Shown piece by piece: positions 51,270-60,062 of a stretch of DNA of 64,000 bases. Position numbers and translations under genes: made by a program. The stretch is taken from positions 558,001 through 622,000 of the forward strand of contig CAWBYD010000006.1 of NCBI GenBank assembly GCA_963792915.1. Direction: 5' to 3'. The notes below the pieces were generated by a model. It was not told the origin of the DNA. It made no database searches and saw only the letters and a list, made by a program, of their open reading frames with translations. The stretch is from Solirubrobacter sp963792915 (lineage in GTDB: Bacteria; Actinomycetota; Thermoleophilia; Solirubrobacterales; Solirubrobacteraceae). Position 1 is the first letter of the stretch. Every line of letters starts with the position of its first letter.

Positions 51270-51399
51270 ATGTCAACTAGATTCTGCCGTGTGGAGCGGC
51301 TGGCGGCCAGCTCAGAGCGGATAACGAGTCGTGAGGTGGCCGAAGCGTCGGTCTTTCATGTGGTTCTGTCCGGTGTTCGCGGCAGAATCGTCTTGACAT
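51270..51399. repeat. 20-bp imperfect inverted repeats enclosing a non-coding segment
   Basis: Copies ATGTCAACTAGATTCTGCCG (51270-51289) and, inverted, CGGCAGAATCGTCTTGACAT (51380-51399) match at 17 of 20 positions. They bound a 90-bp gap between the first two genes of the element. The arrangement could be a recombinase control site, or a promoter region bound by the HTH protein. Confidence 0.6.
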
Positions 51400-51418
51400 C
51401 CGATGAAAGGGTTGGGTG

Positions 51419-51895
51419 ATGGGACGAGCCGGTGAGGATCCGAAGGTGCGGGCGTTGCGGGAGGCGCGGAGTCTCAATCCGCGCCCGGAAGCGGTCAGCG
51501 ACGAGCGGTTCTCGGCGTCGGAGTTTTTGGACGCGCGTGATCTGGTGCAGGTCAAGTACGAGATGGTGCGCCGCGCTCGGGTTGACGGCGAGTCGGTCGG
51601 TGGCGCGGCGTCGGCGTTCGGGTTCTCGCGGCCGTCGTTTTATGCGGCGCAGCGTGCACTCGATGAGGGCGGGTTGGCCGGGTTGGTGCCGGCGCGCCCG
51701 GGCCCGCGGGGAGCGAGCAAGCTCACTGCCGAGGTGGTCGCGTTCGCGCGTGAGCAGCGGGCGACGGACCCGAGCGTGTCCTCGGCGGGGCTGGTCGAGT
51801 TGATCGCTGAGCGTTTCGGGGTGCGGGTGCATCGTCGCTCGGTCGAGCGCGCGCTCGCTCGAGCCGAACGCACAGAAAGCGAGGGAGACCGATGA
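51419..51895 (+). CDS. HTH domain protein of the recombinase element (Y4bC-like)
   Basis: A 158-residue protein from the ATG at 51419. Residues LVQVKYEMVRRARVDGESVGGAASAFGFSRPSFYAAQ form a helix-turn-helix like those of IS helper proteins. LTAEVVAFAREQR and ELIAERFGVRVHRRSVERAL suggest a second one. It probably binds element DNA and aids the recombinase or controls its expression. Its stop overlaps the ATG of the next gene by 4 bp. Confidence 0.75.
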   Translation: MGRAGEDPKVRALREARSLNPRPEAVSDERFSASEFLDARDLVQVKYEMVRRARVDGESVGGAASAFGFSRPSFYAAQRALDEGGLAGLVPARPGPRGASKLTAEVVAFAREQRATDPSVSSAGLVELIAERFGVRVHRRSVERALARAERTESEGDR

Positions 51896-52145
51896 GCCGT
51901 CAGCCGCGACCGAGGACGTCACGCGCTATGAGCAGCTGCGGGCCCGTGCGCTCGGCGGCGACCCGGCCGGATGGCGCCTCGGACTGGCGGTGCTCGAACG
52001 CCGTGGCGTCGTTGCCTGGACGCGCGCTTGGCAGGCCACGACCCCCGCGCCGGCCCGGGCGGCAGCGGTCGCGCCGGTGGCGGTCAGTGACGAGCTCGTC
52101 GGCGCGCTGGCAAGCATGGCGCTGGCGTGTGTGGCGGGGAGCTGA
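51892..52145 (+). pseudogene. Small gene of the element with a frameshift (Y4bB-like)
   Basis: The ATG at 51892 opens MSRQP in one frame. The protein-like body, YEQLRARALGGDPAGWRLGL then VLERRGVVAWTRAW and SDELVGALASMALACVAGS, is in another frame and ends at 52145. One missing base between about 51904 and 51926 explains it. No canonical start exists in the body's own frame. Either the gene is broken, the sequence has an error, or an unusual start is used. Confidence 0.6.
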
Positions 52146-52151
52146 GCGGCC

Positions 52152-54233
52152 GTGAACAGCGCCGCGATCGCTTCGAAGGTCACCTCCGAGCATCTCACCC
52201 GGACCGCGTACTTGTATGTCCGCCAGTCCACGCTGCGCCAGGTGCAGACCAACACCGAGTCCGCGCAGCGCCAATACGCGTTGCGTCAACGCGCGATCGC
52301 GCTCGGGTGGCCGGTCGAGCAGATCGTCGTGATCGACACCGACCAGGGCCAATCCGGCGCGAGCGCCGCTGACCGCCAGGGGTTCCAGCGGCTCGTCGCC
52401 GACGTCGGGCTGGGCAAGGCCGGGATCGTGCTCGGCCTGGAGGTCTCCCGGCTGGCGCGCAACAACGCTGACTGGCATCGGCTGCTGGAGATCAGCGCGC
52501 TCGCGGGCACGTTGATCTGCGACGAGGACGGCCTCTATGACCCCGCCGACTTCAACGATCGCCTGCTGCTTGGACTGAAGGGCACGATGTCTGAGGCCGA
52601 GCTGCATTTCATCCGCGCGCGGCTGCAGGGCGGGATCCTGTCCAAAGCGCGCCGCGGAGAGCTGCCGATGCCGCTCCCCGTCGGACTCGTGACCGATCCG
52701 ACCGGCAAGGTCGTGCTCGACCCCGACCGCGCCGTCCAAGACGCCGTCGGTCACCTGTTCGCGACCTTCCAGCGAGCCGGGTCGGCGCGCGCGGTCGTCT
52801 ACGCGTTCAATCGTGACGGGCTGCTGTTTCCCAGCCGGATCCGCAAGGGGCCGCGCAAGGGTGAGCTGGCGTGGAACGAGCTGACGCACTGGCGGGTGCT
52901 GCGGACGCTGCATAACCCGCGCTACGCCGGCGCGTTCGTCTATGGCCAGCGCCGGACCCGCAAGACCCCCGACGGGCGCACGACGACGCGCCAGCTGCCG
53001 CGCGAGCAATGGATCACGCTGATCCCCGACGCCCATCCCGGCTATCTGAGCTGGGAGCAGTTCGAGCACAATCAGAAGACGCTGGCCGCCAACGCCTACG
53101 CGCACAGCAGCGACCGCAGCGCCGGGCCCGCCCGCGAAGGCCCGGCGCTGCTGCAGGGCCTCGCGATCTGCGGGCGCTGCGGACACCGCATGACGATCCG
53201 ATATCACCAACGCCGCGGCACGCTCGTGCCCGACTACCGCTGCGCCAACGAGAACATCCAACGCAACGGCCCCGTCTGCCTCCAGCTCCCCGGCCACGGC
53301 ATCGACCGCGCGATCGAGCAGCTGCTGCTCGAGACCGTCACCCCGCTCGCGCTCGAGGTCGCGCTCACCGTCCAAGCCGAGCTCGAGACCCGCGCCGACC
53401 AAGCCGACCAGCTGCGCCGATCGCACGTCGACCGCGCCCGTCAGCACGCCGAGCTCGCCCGCCGCCGATATCTCGCCGTCGATCCCGACAACCGGCTCGT
53501 CGCCGACACCCTCGAAGCCGACTGGAACGACACCCTGCGCGCGCTGCAAGCCGCCCAAGACGAATACGACCGCCAAGCCGCTGCCGCCAACGCCGTCCTG
53601 GACGAGCACCGCAAGACTCAGATCCGCCAGCTCGCCACCGACTTCCCCAAGCTCTGGACCGACCCGGCCACGCCCGTCCGCGAACGCAAACGCATCGCCC
53701 GGCTGCTGATCGAGGACGTCACCATCAACAAGACCGACCAGATTCACCTGCACATCCGCTTCCGCGGCGGCCAGACGACCAGCCTCACCACCCCGATCCC
53801 GCTCAGCGCGTGGCAAGCGCGCCAGACCGACGCCGACACGCTCGCGATGCTCGACCGGCTCCTCGACGATCACACCGACGCCGACACCGCCGAACAGCTC
53901 AACGCCGCCGGCCGCCGCACCGGGACGGGCACGCCCTTCACCCGCCACATCGTCGTGCACCTCCGCCGCGCCCACGACCTCCCCAGCCACCACGATCGAC
54001 TCCGCGCCCGCGGCCTGCTCACCACCGCAGAAATCGCCGAACGCCTCGCCGCGCACCCCACCACGATCAAACGCTGGAACGCCGCCGGGCTGCTGACCAG
54101 CCACAAGGCCAACGACAAAAACCAGCAGCTCTTCGACCCGCCCGACCCCGACGACGCCCGCCTGGTCAAACAACAAGGCCGCCGCCTCGATCGACGAGAA
54201 CACACCCCAACGCGCCGAGGAGGTGCACTATGA
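52152..54233 (+). CDS. Large serine recombinase (Y4bA-like)
   Basis: A 693-residue protein from the GTG at 52152. The resolvase/invertase catalytic domain (about 17-170) has YLYVRQSTLRQ with nucleophile Ser26, DQGQSGASAADRQGF, LGLEVSRLARNNADWHRLLE and GTMSEAELHFIRAR. A recombinase domain (about 185-290) and a zinc ribbon (CGRCGHRM...CANEN...VCLQL) follow, then a coiled coil (about 400-490). A C-terminal HTH-like segment (LTTAEIAERLAAHPTTIKRW) ends the protein. It catalyses excision and integration through a serine-DNA link. The gene is intact and stops 8 bp before the right junction of the element. Confidence 0.93.
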   Translation: MNSAAIASKVTSEHLTRTAYLYVRQSTLRQVQTNTESAQRQYALRQRAIALGWPVEQIVVIDTDQGQSGASAADRQGFQRLVADVGLGKAGIVLGLEVSRLARNNADWHRLLEISALAGTLICDEDGLYDPADFNDRLLLGLKGTMSEAELHFIRARLQGGILSKARRGELPMPLPVGLVTDPTGKVVLDPDRAVQDAVGHLFATFQRAGSARAVVYAFNRDGLLFPSRIRKGPRKGELAWNELTHWRVLRTLHNPRYAGAFVYGQRRTRKTPDGRTTTRQLPREQWITLIPDAHPGYLSWEQFEHNQKTLAANAYAHSSDRSAGPAREGPALLQGLAICGRCGHRMTIRYHQRRGTLVPDYRCANENIQRNGPVCLQLPGHGIDRAIEQLLLETVTPLALEVALTVQAELETRADQADQLRRSHVDRARQHAELARRRYLAVDPDNRLVADTLEADWNDTLRALQAAQDEYDRQAAAANAVLDEHRKTQIRQLATDFPKLWTDPATPVRERKRIARLLIEDVTINKTDQIHLHIRFRGGQTTSLTTPIPLSAWQARQTDADTLAMLDRLLDDHTDADTAEQLNAAGRRTGTGTPFTRHIVVHLRRAHDLPSHHDRLRARGLLTTAEIAERLAAHPTTIKRWNAAGLLTSHKANDKNQQLFDPPDPDDARLVKQQGRRLDRREHTPTRRGGAL

Positions 54234-54241
54234 AACCAACG

Positions 54242-54953
54242 CCTTGCTCTGCGGATCGGCAGGTCGCGATCGAAAGCCCGTAGTGGCGCGCGACCGAGAC
54301 GATCCGCGGGTTGCGGACCGCGATCCCCGCGATGTGATCGACCGAGACCGTCTTCTCGTGTCGGTCAGCGCATAGGTCGGCGCCCCGCCGAACGCCCGCA
54401 GCGCGCGATCGAGCGCCATCACCACCGACGGCATCGTCCGGTCCCAGAGCGCCAGCACCACCCGGAAACGCGACCACGGCAACCACGCGCAGAACAACAC
54501 CGTCGAGCGGCCGCCCACCTCAGGCCCATCGCCGTAGTCCCACTGCATCCACAGCCCCGGCTCCGGGATCCACGGGCGCGTGCGCCGCCCGTGCCCGGCC
54601 CGCCAGCGCCGCTTCGCGTCCGCGAGCGCCCGACGCGTCGTGCGCTCCGAACCCTGATAGCCCATCGCCACCAACCGCCGATGCGCGACGTCGGCACAGA
54701 CCTTGCCGCGCGAGCGCTTCACCCACTCCTCGATCTTTTCCGCAAACTCATCCACCCGCGGCCGCGCGCGCACCGACAGCGGCAGCCCGCCGCCCGCCTC
54801 ACCACGCGCGCGCACCCAGTGCCCGACCGTCTTGTGGTCACAACCGACCAACTCCGCCGCCGCGCGCAGCGAGCCGGTCGCATCGAACGCTTCCAGGATC
54901 TCCATCACTTCCTCCGGGGTCTTCAAACCCGCCCTCCAGGCCGCCTCGATCAT
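54242..54953 (-). pseudogene. istA: 5' part of IS21 transposase gene istA, with frameshifts
   Basis: From about 54953 the frame reads EILEAFDATGSLRAAAELVG, DHKTVGHWVRAR, WMQWDYGDGPEV and PTYALTD, the IstA helix-turn-helix and the start of the DDE domain. At about 54360 one base is missing, and the expected EKTVSVDHIAGIAVRNP continues in another frame. Near 54260 a few more bases are lost and the frame returns to RPADPQSK. It then meets the recombinase element. The true start may be 54953 or 54905. Confidence 0.82.
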
Positions 54954-54993
54954 CAAGGCGCTGGACGTTGCAGGCCACTCAGGACGAAACAGT

Positions 54994-55081
54994 GGGGAGA
55001 TCCAATGACCACCCATCGGGAGATCCGGTGGCCACCAGCGGGGACATTCGATGGCCGCTACGGGAGAATCCCATGGCCGCC
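54994..55081. repeat. Four direct repeats at the istA-side end of the IS21 element
   Basis: Units at 54994-55013, 55017-55036, 55040-55059 and 55061-55081 follow the pattern SGGGAGATCCNRTGGCCRCC. They are about 23 bp apart. IS21-family elements carry several such transposase-binding repeats at each end; this marks the upstream limit of the element. Confidence 0.7.
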
Positions 55082-55499
55082 GTCATCCGGCACGTAAGCC
55101 GGGCGCGCTGTACTCCGGGTGCGTCTACGCGAAGGCCGAGGCGGGGACGCCGTACCCGCCCGGCCGCGGAGACGGCGGCCCGCGCGTCAATGCCGCGGAG
55201 ACGGCGGCAAGCGGCATCCGTGGGAGCCGGCGAGCGACGTTACGAGGTCGCCGCCGCCTGCCGGCCGGCCCCGGCGGTAGCGCCGCGGCGCCAACCTGTT
55301 CACGGTGCAGCACCGCGACGGCACACGGAGGGCCCGTGCCGGCGCGGCCTGGCGCACGCGCGTGTGCGGCGGGCACATCGGGCTCCGGCCACGCCCAGCG
55401 AGTGCTCGTGCAGGACTGGCGGCGCGCGTATCGCGAGCACGCCGGTTCGGCGGCGAACCAGCGGGCGTCACGTTCGCCGTCCACTCGCGGTTCCTGTGT
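55082..55499. other. Stretch without a recognisable gene beyond the IS end
   Basis: About 420 bp. Frames on both strands are Arg/Ala/Pro-rich and lack protein-like pattern. The secreted-protein gene starts at 55500. I saw no promoter or attachment site that I can support. Confidence 0.4.
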
Positions 55500-56525
55500 A
55501 TGAAGATTCGCATCGCATTGCTGGTGTCCGCCGCGCTGCTGAGCGCCGCGGCGCCGGCGCACGCCAAGTCCACGCCGATCACCGCGCTCTCGCGCGGGAC
55601 GCCGGTGCGCGAGTACGCCGGCTGGCTCCTTTACAGCCGTTGGGACGGCTCGAGGTACCACCTCGCCACGTGGCACGAGGGCCGCGCCCGGGATCTCGCG
55701 GTGCCCGCGTCGAAGCAGCGGTTCGATGCCGACGTGGGGCCGGACTCGCATGGCCATCCGTCGGCGGTCGTCTCGCTGTGCCGCGGCTCGTGCGACCTCT
55801 ACGTGATCGGGCTCGAGCCGGGCGCGCGGTTGCGGCCGGTGCGCAACGCCAACACGAGCGGGCATGACGAGGTCGCACCGAGCGTCTGGAAGGGACGGCT
55901 GGTGTTCGGCCGCCGATACGGGCGCGACGAGGTGGTGGCTTACACCAAGCTCCTGCGCGCGCCTCGCTCACGGCCCTCGACGCGGCTCGCCGGTCTGCCG
56001 TCAACCCGCTGCGGCGCGGTCGAGCCGCCCTCCTGCCGTCGCATCAAGCGCGTGCATCTCGAGGGCATGGAGTTGTGGGGCCGCTGGGTCGCGCAGCGCT
56101 GGAGCTATCACCCGGACGGCTTCGCGGGCTTCGGTCAGCACGAGATCCGGCTGACCGACATCCATCGCACCGACACGCGCCAGCTCGCGTACATGACCAG
56201 CGGCGAGGGCGGTCAGGCGTACCTCGGCCCGTCGATCGCGGACGGTCGCGTGGCGTTCTTCCGCGCCTGCCAGGGCGACCCCGGCGGCTGCTCGACGCGC
56301 AACTCGGGCGCGGTCCGCTACCGCATCACGTCGCGCCGCTACGAGCTCGCCGGGGCGAACGAGGCCTGGACCGGGTGGGCGTGGAGCGGCGCCGCCGGCT
56401 ATCACGTCCCGTCGGCCTTCGACTGCGCGGGCGGCGATCCGAGCGCCGCGCCGAGCGAGGCGTGCGCGCTCTACCGCCGCGACGGGCTGGACTGGGCGCC
56501 GGTCCCCGCAAAGCGGGTCCGGTGA
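55500..56525 (+). CDS. Secreted protein of unknown function, beta-propeller-like repeats
   Basis: A 341-residue protein from the ATG at 55500, which opens a signal peptide (KIRIALLVSAALLSAAAPAHA). Strand-loop units recur: EYAGWLLYSRWDGSRYHLATWHEG, PSVWKGRLVFGRRYGRDEVVAY, ELWGRWVAQRWSYHP, PSIADGRVAFFRAC, as in TolB-like or WD-type propellers. Cysteine pairs (LCRGSCDLY, CQGDPGGCS) suggest disulphides. No enzyme motif is seen. A hairpin terminator follows. Confidence 0.75.
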   Translation: MKIRIALLVSAALLSAAAPAHAKSTPITALSRGTPVREYAGWLLYSRWDGSRYHLATWHEGRARDLAVPASKQRFDADVGPDSHGHPSAVVSLCRGSCDLYVIGLEPGARLRPVRNANTSGHDEVAPSVWKGRLVFGRRYGRDEVVAYTKLLRAPRSRPSTRLAGLPSTRCGAVEPPSCRRIKRVHLEGMELWGRWVAQRWSYHPDGFAGFGQHEIRLTDIHRTDTRQLAYMTSGEGGQAYLGPSIADGRVAFFRACQGDPGGCSTRNSGAVRYRITSRRYELAGANEAWTGWAWSGAAGYHVPSAFDCAGGDPSAAPSEACALYRRDGLDWAPVPAKRVR

Positions 56526-56530
56526 ATGAT

Positions 56531-56579
56531 CGCGTGCCCGGTCGCCGTCTGACGAACGGGCGGCCGGGCCGGGCACGCG
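56531..56579 (+). terminator. Hairpin after the secreted-protein gene
   Basis: CGCGTGCCCGG (56531-56541) pairs exactly with CCGGGCACGCG (56569-56579) around a 27-nt loop, 5 bp after the stop. No T-run follows. Confidence 0.55.
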
Positions 56580-57348
56580 CTGGGGCAGGGCGCGATCATG
56601 CTCCGACTCAGCGTCCTGCCCTTCGTCCTCGCCGCTGGTTGCCACACCGCCGCGCGGAGTGCAACCGCGTCATCGGGCCAGCGCCGGCGTGACAGGTACG
56701 CTCGGCACGCGCCCGTCAGGTCAGAGATCGCGTCGCGCTCGCGGATTGCCGTCCGCGGGTTCAGACCTTCGCCGACGCCCGGCCCCCACGACGGAGGAGG
56801 CGGGAAGCAGAGGGCCCGGCGCGACGGCCGGGCCCTTGGAGCGGATCGCCAGCCCGCGGTCGCGTTGCCCAGGGGCGATGCCGTATGTCGTCTTCAACTC
56901 CGATCGGCAGCCATCGGTGCGCGTTGCGTCAGCCAGCGAACCGGAGCCAGCATCTGCCTCGTAAGCCAGTGACCGGTCATCTGCCGCTCATCGCGAGGCC
57001 CGCGTAGCGCCCGCGCGATGCACGGACGCAGCCACGCTGGGCGCATCATGACGCTGCGGCGTGGCGCCGGCGGATCCCGATACGGGACAAGGCCGTTGAT
57101 GCCGCGGCCGGCGAACGCCGCCGGCTGCACGTCTCGCAGACGCGGGGTCTGTGTGGCAGGGTGACGCGCAGGATCTCGCACCATGCGCGATTGCGGACTC
57201 CATCGGCGCCGGGGTGCAGGGCGACGCCCGCGGCGAGCAAGGGGAGATCGGCCGGCACGCGCGGGCGTCTGCCCCGGAGCGCTGCGCTGCGGGCGTGACG
57301 CCGTTCGAGGACGAACCGAACGGGTCGACACGTCCCCGCGCGAGCGGT
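56580..57348. other. 770-bp stretch without a supported gene
   Basis: No frame shows a recognisable protein. One strong hairpin, AGGGCCCGGC (56811-56820) with GCCGGGCCCT (56827-56836) around a 6-nt loop, followed by TGGA, could be a terminator for either strand. The promoter of the nitroreductase-like gene should lie in the last 100-200 bp but was not pinned down. Confidence 0.4.
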
Positions 57349-57831
57349 ATGGATGCCGACGTGAGTGCGGCGCCGCCTGTGCTTCGCTGGGGCCTTAAGG
57401 CGCCGCGCGCGATCTACCACGCTCACTTGGGCTGGTTGCTCGGCCATCGCTTTCTCCTGCTTACGCACCGCGGCCGCCGCAGCGGGCTGAGCCGCCGCAC
57501 CATGCTCGAGGTGCTGCGCTGGGACGATCGGTCACGGGAGGCGATCGTGATGTCGGGCTTCGGGCCAGGCGCGCAGTGGCTGCGTAACGTCGACGCCGGC
57601 GGCGGCGCCGAGATCCAGATCGGACGCGAGCGCTGGAGCGCGCGGATGCGCCGCCTGGCGACGGAGGAGGCTGTCGCGGTCCTGGCCGACTACGAGCGCC
57701 GGAACCGTTTGATCGCGCCGCTGGTACGCGCCGTCCTGTCGCACCTGAGCGGCGAGCGCCACGACGGCACGGACGCCGCGCGCCGGCGGATCGTCAGCGC
57801 CTTGCCGCTGATCGCGTTCCGGCCCCGGTAG
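57349..57831 (+). CDS. Deazaflavin (F420)-dependent nitroreductase family protein
   Basis: A 160-residue protein. AIYHAHLGWLLGHRFLLLTHRGRRSG, TMLEVLRWD, AIVMSGFGPGAQWLRNVDAGGGAEIQIG matches the DDN/nitroreductase split-barrel family, whose mycobacterial members bind coenzyme F420. Here the segment GFGPGAQWLRN corresponds to the family's conserved W-x-x-N. The ATG at 57349 gives MDADVSAAPP; a GTG at 57361 is an alternative. It stands alone. The natural substrate is unknown. Confidence 0.83.
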   Translation: MDADVSAAPPVLRWGLKAPRAIYHAHLGWLLGHRFLLLTHRGRRSGLSRRTMLEVLRWDDRSREAIVMSGFGPGAQWLRNVDAGGGAEIQIGRERWSARMRRLATEEAVAVLADYERRNRLIAPLVRAVLSHLSGERHDGTDAARRRIVSALPLIAFRPR

Positions 57832-57921
57832 TGCGATCCGGCCACTCCGGCGCGAGCGTCCGGCTGCGTCTGCGGTGCCCTGGCCGCTGCGGTCATGGCG
57901 CCACGGCCGCCGGTGGGGACG

Positions 57922-57952
57922 GTGTGCCGGCCGCCTGAGGCGGCCGGCACAC
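57922..57952. terminator. Perfect 14-bp hairpin between convergent genes
   Basis: GTGTGCCGGCCGCC and GGCGGCCGGCACAC pair fully around TGA. It lies 90 bp after the nitroreductase-like gene and about 200 bp after the end of the GH15 gene on the other strand, so it can serve as a bidirectional terminator. The rest of 57832-58156 shows no gene. Confidence 0.65.
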
Positions 57953-58156
57953 GCATACACCCATCCTCATCGGGCCGGGGAGGCGGGTTCGGAACTCCCG
58001 TGGCCTCCGGCCGAGTGGGAGGTCGGGCCCGTGTACCGGAGGCTGGGACTCGGGGCTCGCCGGCCCGCCACCATGCTCCCTCGCTCACTCCGGGCTGCCA
58101 ATGGCGGGCGCCAACCAATCGAGCCCACGGAACCCACCACGGTCCGAATGCGCTGC

Positions 58157-59956
58157 TCACGTCCCTTCGATCGCGCAGGCCGCGTTGATCAGGGCGAGGT
58201 GGGTGAGGGCCTGGGGCAGGTTCCCCAGGAACTCGCCGCTCACCGGGTCGATCTCCTCCGAAAAGAGGCCGACGTCATTGGCCAGTCCCACCAGGGTGCC
58301 CATCGCCTCCGCCGCCTCGGAGACGCGCCCGACGCGCGCCAGCGCCTCGACGAGCCAGAACGAGCACGCGAGGAACGCGCCCTCCCGGTCCTGCATGCCG
58401 CTGTAGCGATAGAGCAGGGGGCCGCCCGCGCCGAGCTCGCGCCGGATGGCGTCGATCGTCGCCTCGAAGCGCTCGGGCTGGTCGCGCAGGAGCGCGCCGC
58501 GTCCCGCGAGCAGCACGGCCGCGTCGAGCTCGTCAGTGCCGGGTGCGCGGGTGTACGCGCGCGCGACCGGCGACCAGCAGCGAGCGTGGATGTAGTGGGC
58601 GACGCGGTCGGCCTCCGCGCGCCAGCGGGTCGCGGCGGCAGCGGGCAGGAGGCACGCGTCGGCCAGCCGTGCGGCGCGATCAAGGGCGATCCAGCAGGCG
58701 AGCTTGCTCTGGGTGTAGTCCGCGCGTTCGGACAACTCCCAGATCCCGGCGTCGGGCCGGCGCCAGATCCGGCAGAGGAAGCCGGCGAGCTCGGCCATCC
58801 GCAGCCCCTGTTCGGGCGAGAACGCGTGCCCGTCGCGGGCGTAGTGGTAGAGCATGTCGAAGACGTCGCCGAAGTTGCCGAGCTGCAACTGGTCCTGTGC
58901 GCCGTTACCCAGGAGCACCGGGCGGGAGTGGCGGTACCCGTCCAGGGGCAACGTCGTGTCCGGCAGGCGTACCTGGCCGTCGAGCTGATACATCGGGCGC
59001 AGCTGCGGATGCGTTCGACGGATGGTCCGCAGCAGCCAGCCGAGCGACACGTGGACCTGGTCACGGCAGCCGAGTGCGAGCATCGCTTCGAGCGTGAGGT
59101 TCGCGTCGCGCAGCCAGGCGTAGCGGTAGTCGTAGTTGCGGTCGCCCCCGATGCGCTCGGGAAGGCCCGTCGTCGCGGCGGCGGCGATCGCGCCGGTCTC
59201 ATCGTCGGCCAGGAGGTCGAGCGCGAGCGCGCTGCGGGCGACGGCGTCCGCCCACGGTCCGCGGGCGTCGACGCCCGCCGACCAGCGTCGCCAGCGGTCG
59301 ACGGTCGACGCGAGGCTCTCGAGCAGGTGCTCGCGCCGCGACAGCGCGAGCGGCTCGTCGCAGAACGCGCCGAGCGCGAGCACCGCAACCTCGCCGTCGG
59401 CGGCGTCGAAGCGCCCGCTGAGTTGCGCGTCGGGCTCGCCGGCGCCGAACGACTGCAGCGCGAGAACGTGGCGTTCGTACGTGACGAGCGTCGCCCCGGC
59501 GCGGCGTTCGATGTGCCCACAGCGGGAACCGTAGGCAAAACGCGGCTCGAGCCGCCATGTCATCGGCACGCGTCCGGTGAGCCCGTCGGTCCGCCGGATC
59601 AGCTGATTCCACAGCAGCGGACGGGCGATCGGTCGGCTCAGCGCGTCCGTCACGCGCACACAGCCCTCGTCGGTCACGAACGTCGTCTCAAGCACGTTGG
59701 TGTCCGGCACGTAACGCCGGCGCGTGTGGAACGGGACGCTGGGCGCGAGCGTGAAGCGGCCACCACGATCGCTGTCGAGCAGCGCGCCGAAGACCGACGG
59801 TCCGGCCAGCGTGGGTAGCGCCAACCAGTCGATCGACCCGTCGCGGGCCACCAGCCCCGCGGTCCGTTTGTTGCCGATCACTGCGTAGTCGCGGATCGGT
59901 GCATAGCCATCGATGCGGGGCGCGCGCCGCGCCCGGCCGGACGTCTCCACCACCAT
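58157..59956 (-). CDS. Glycoside hydrolase family 15 protein (glucoamylase/trehalase type)
   Basis: A 599-residue protein from the GH15-typical start (MVVETS...APIRDYAVIGNKRTAGLVARDGSIDWL). The N-terminal beta-sandwich covers about 20-245. The (alpha/alpha)6 barrel carries GGDRNYDYRYAWLRDA (catalytic acid region), LGNGAQDQLQLGNFGDVFD, GIWELSERADYTQSKLACW and SFWLVEALARVGR. No signal peptide is seen, so it is cytoplasmic. Actinobacterial relatives include trehalases and glucoamylases; specificity is not resolved. The upstream frame to 60082 is unlikely coding. It diverges from a universal stress protein gene 106 bp away. Confidence 0.92.
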   Translation of the reverse strand: MVVETSGRARRAPRIDGYAPIRDYAVIGNKRTAGLVARDGSIDWLALPTLAGPSVFGALLDSDRGGRFTLAPSVPFHTRRRYVPDTNVLETTFVTDEGCVRVTDALSRPIARPLLWNQLIRRTDGLTGRVPMTWRLEPRFAYGSRCGHIERRAGATLVTYERHVLALQSFGAGEPDAQLSGRFDAADGEVAVLALGAFCDEPLALSRREHLLESLASTVDRWRRWSAGVDARGPWADAVARSALALDLLADDETGAIAAAATTGLPERIGGDRNYDYRYAWLRDANLTLEAMLALGCRDQVHVSLGWLLRTIRRTHPQLRPMYQLDGQVRLPDTTLPLDGYRHSRPVLLGNGAQDQLQLGNFGDVFDMLYHYARDGHAFSPEQGLRMAELAGFLCRIWRRPDAGIWELSERADYTQSKLACWIALDRAARLADACLLPAAAATRWRAEADRVAHYIHARCWSPVARAYTRAPGTDELDAAVLLAGRGALLRDQPERFEATIDAIRRELGAGGPLLYRYSGMQDREGAFLACSFWLVEALARVGRVSEAAEAMGTLVGLANDVGLFSEEIDPVSGEFLGNLPQALTHLALINAACAIEGT

Positions 59957-60062
59957 ACGGACGGCCCTACCCGGGCGGCGCCGCGCGCGCGGCGATCGGT
60001 ACGTCGGGTGACGGCCCGACCACCGGCCGCGCGACGGCGGCGTCACGGGGTAGGGACCGGCC

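Larger units (their letters stand above)
50944..54245 (+). mobile_element. Serine-recombinase mobile element (y4bABCD type) inserted in istA
   Basis: Four genes in one direction match the layout of the Rhizobium y4bD-C-B-A group: DUF5372 protein, HTH protein, small protein and large serine recombinase. CCTT occurs at both junctions (50944-50947 and 54242-54245). Removing 3298 bp between them rejoins IstA as QSK-GGSE in frame, which fixes the ends. No terminal inverted repeats are seen, as expected for site-specific serine recombination. Confidence 0.85.
49413..55081 (-). mobile_element. IS21-family insertion sequence, disrupted
   Basis: On the minus strand the element runs from four 20-bp direct repeats (54994-55081) through istA (5' part to 54953, 3' part to 50144) into istB (50147-49413). 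These are the parts and order of IS21-family elements. istA is split by the 3.3-kb recombinase element at 50944-54245 and also carries small lesions, so it cannot transpose on its own. The terminal repeat beyond istB was not located; 49121-49412 holds no gene I can identify. Confidence 0.85.

Noticed and set aside
55051..55865. Overlapping frames on both strands upstream of the secreted-protein gene
   Set aside because: The minus frame is a shadow of the secreted protein and the plus frame runs from IS repeats into non-coding sequence.
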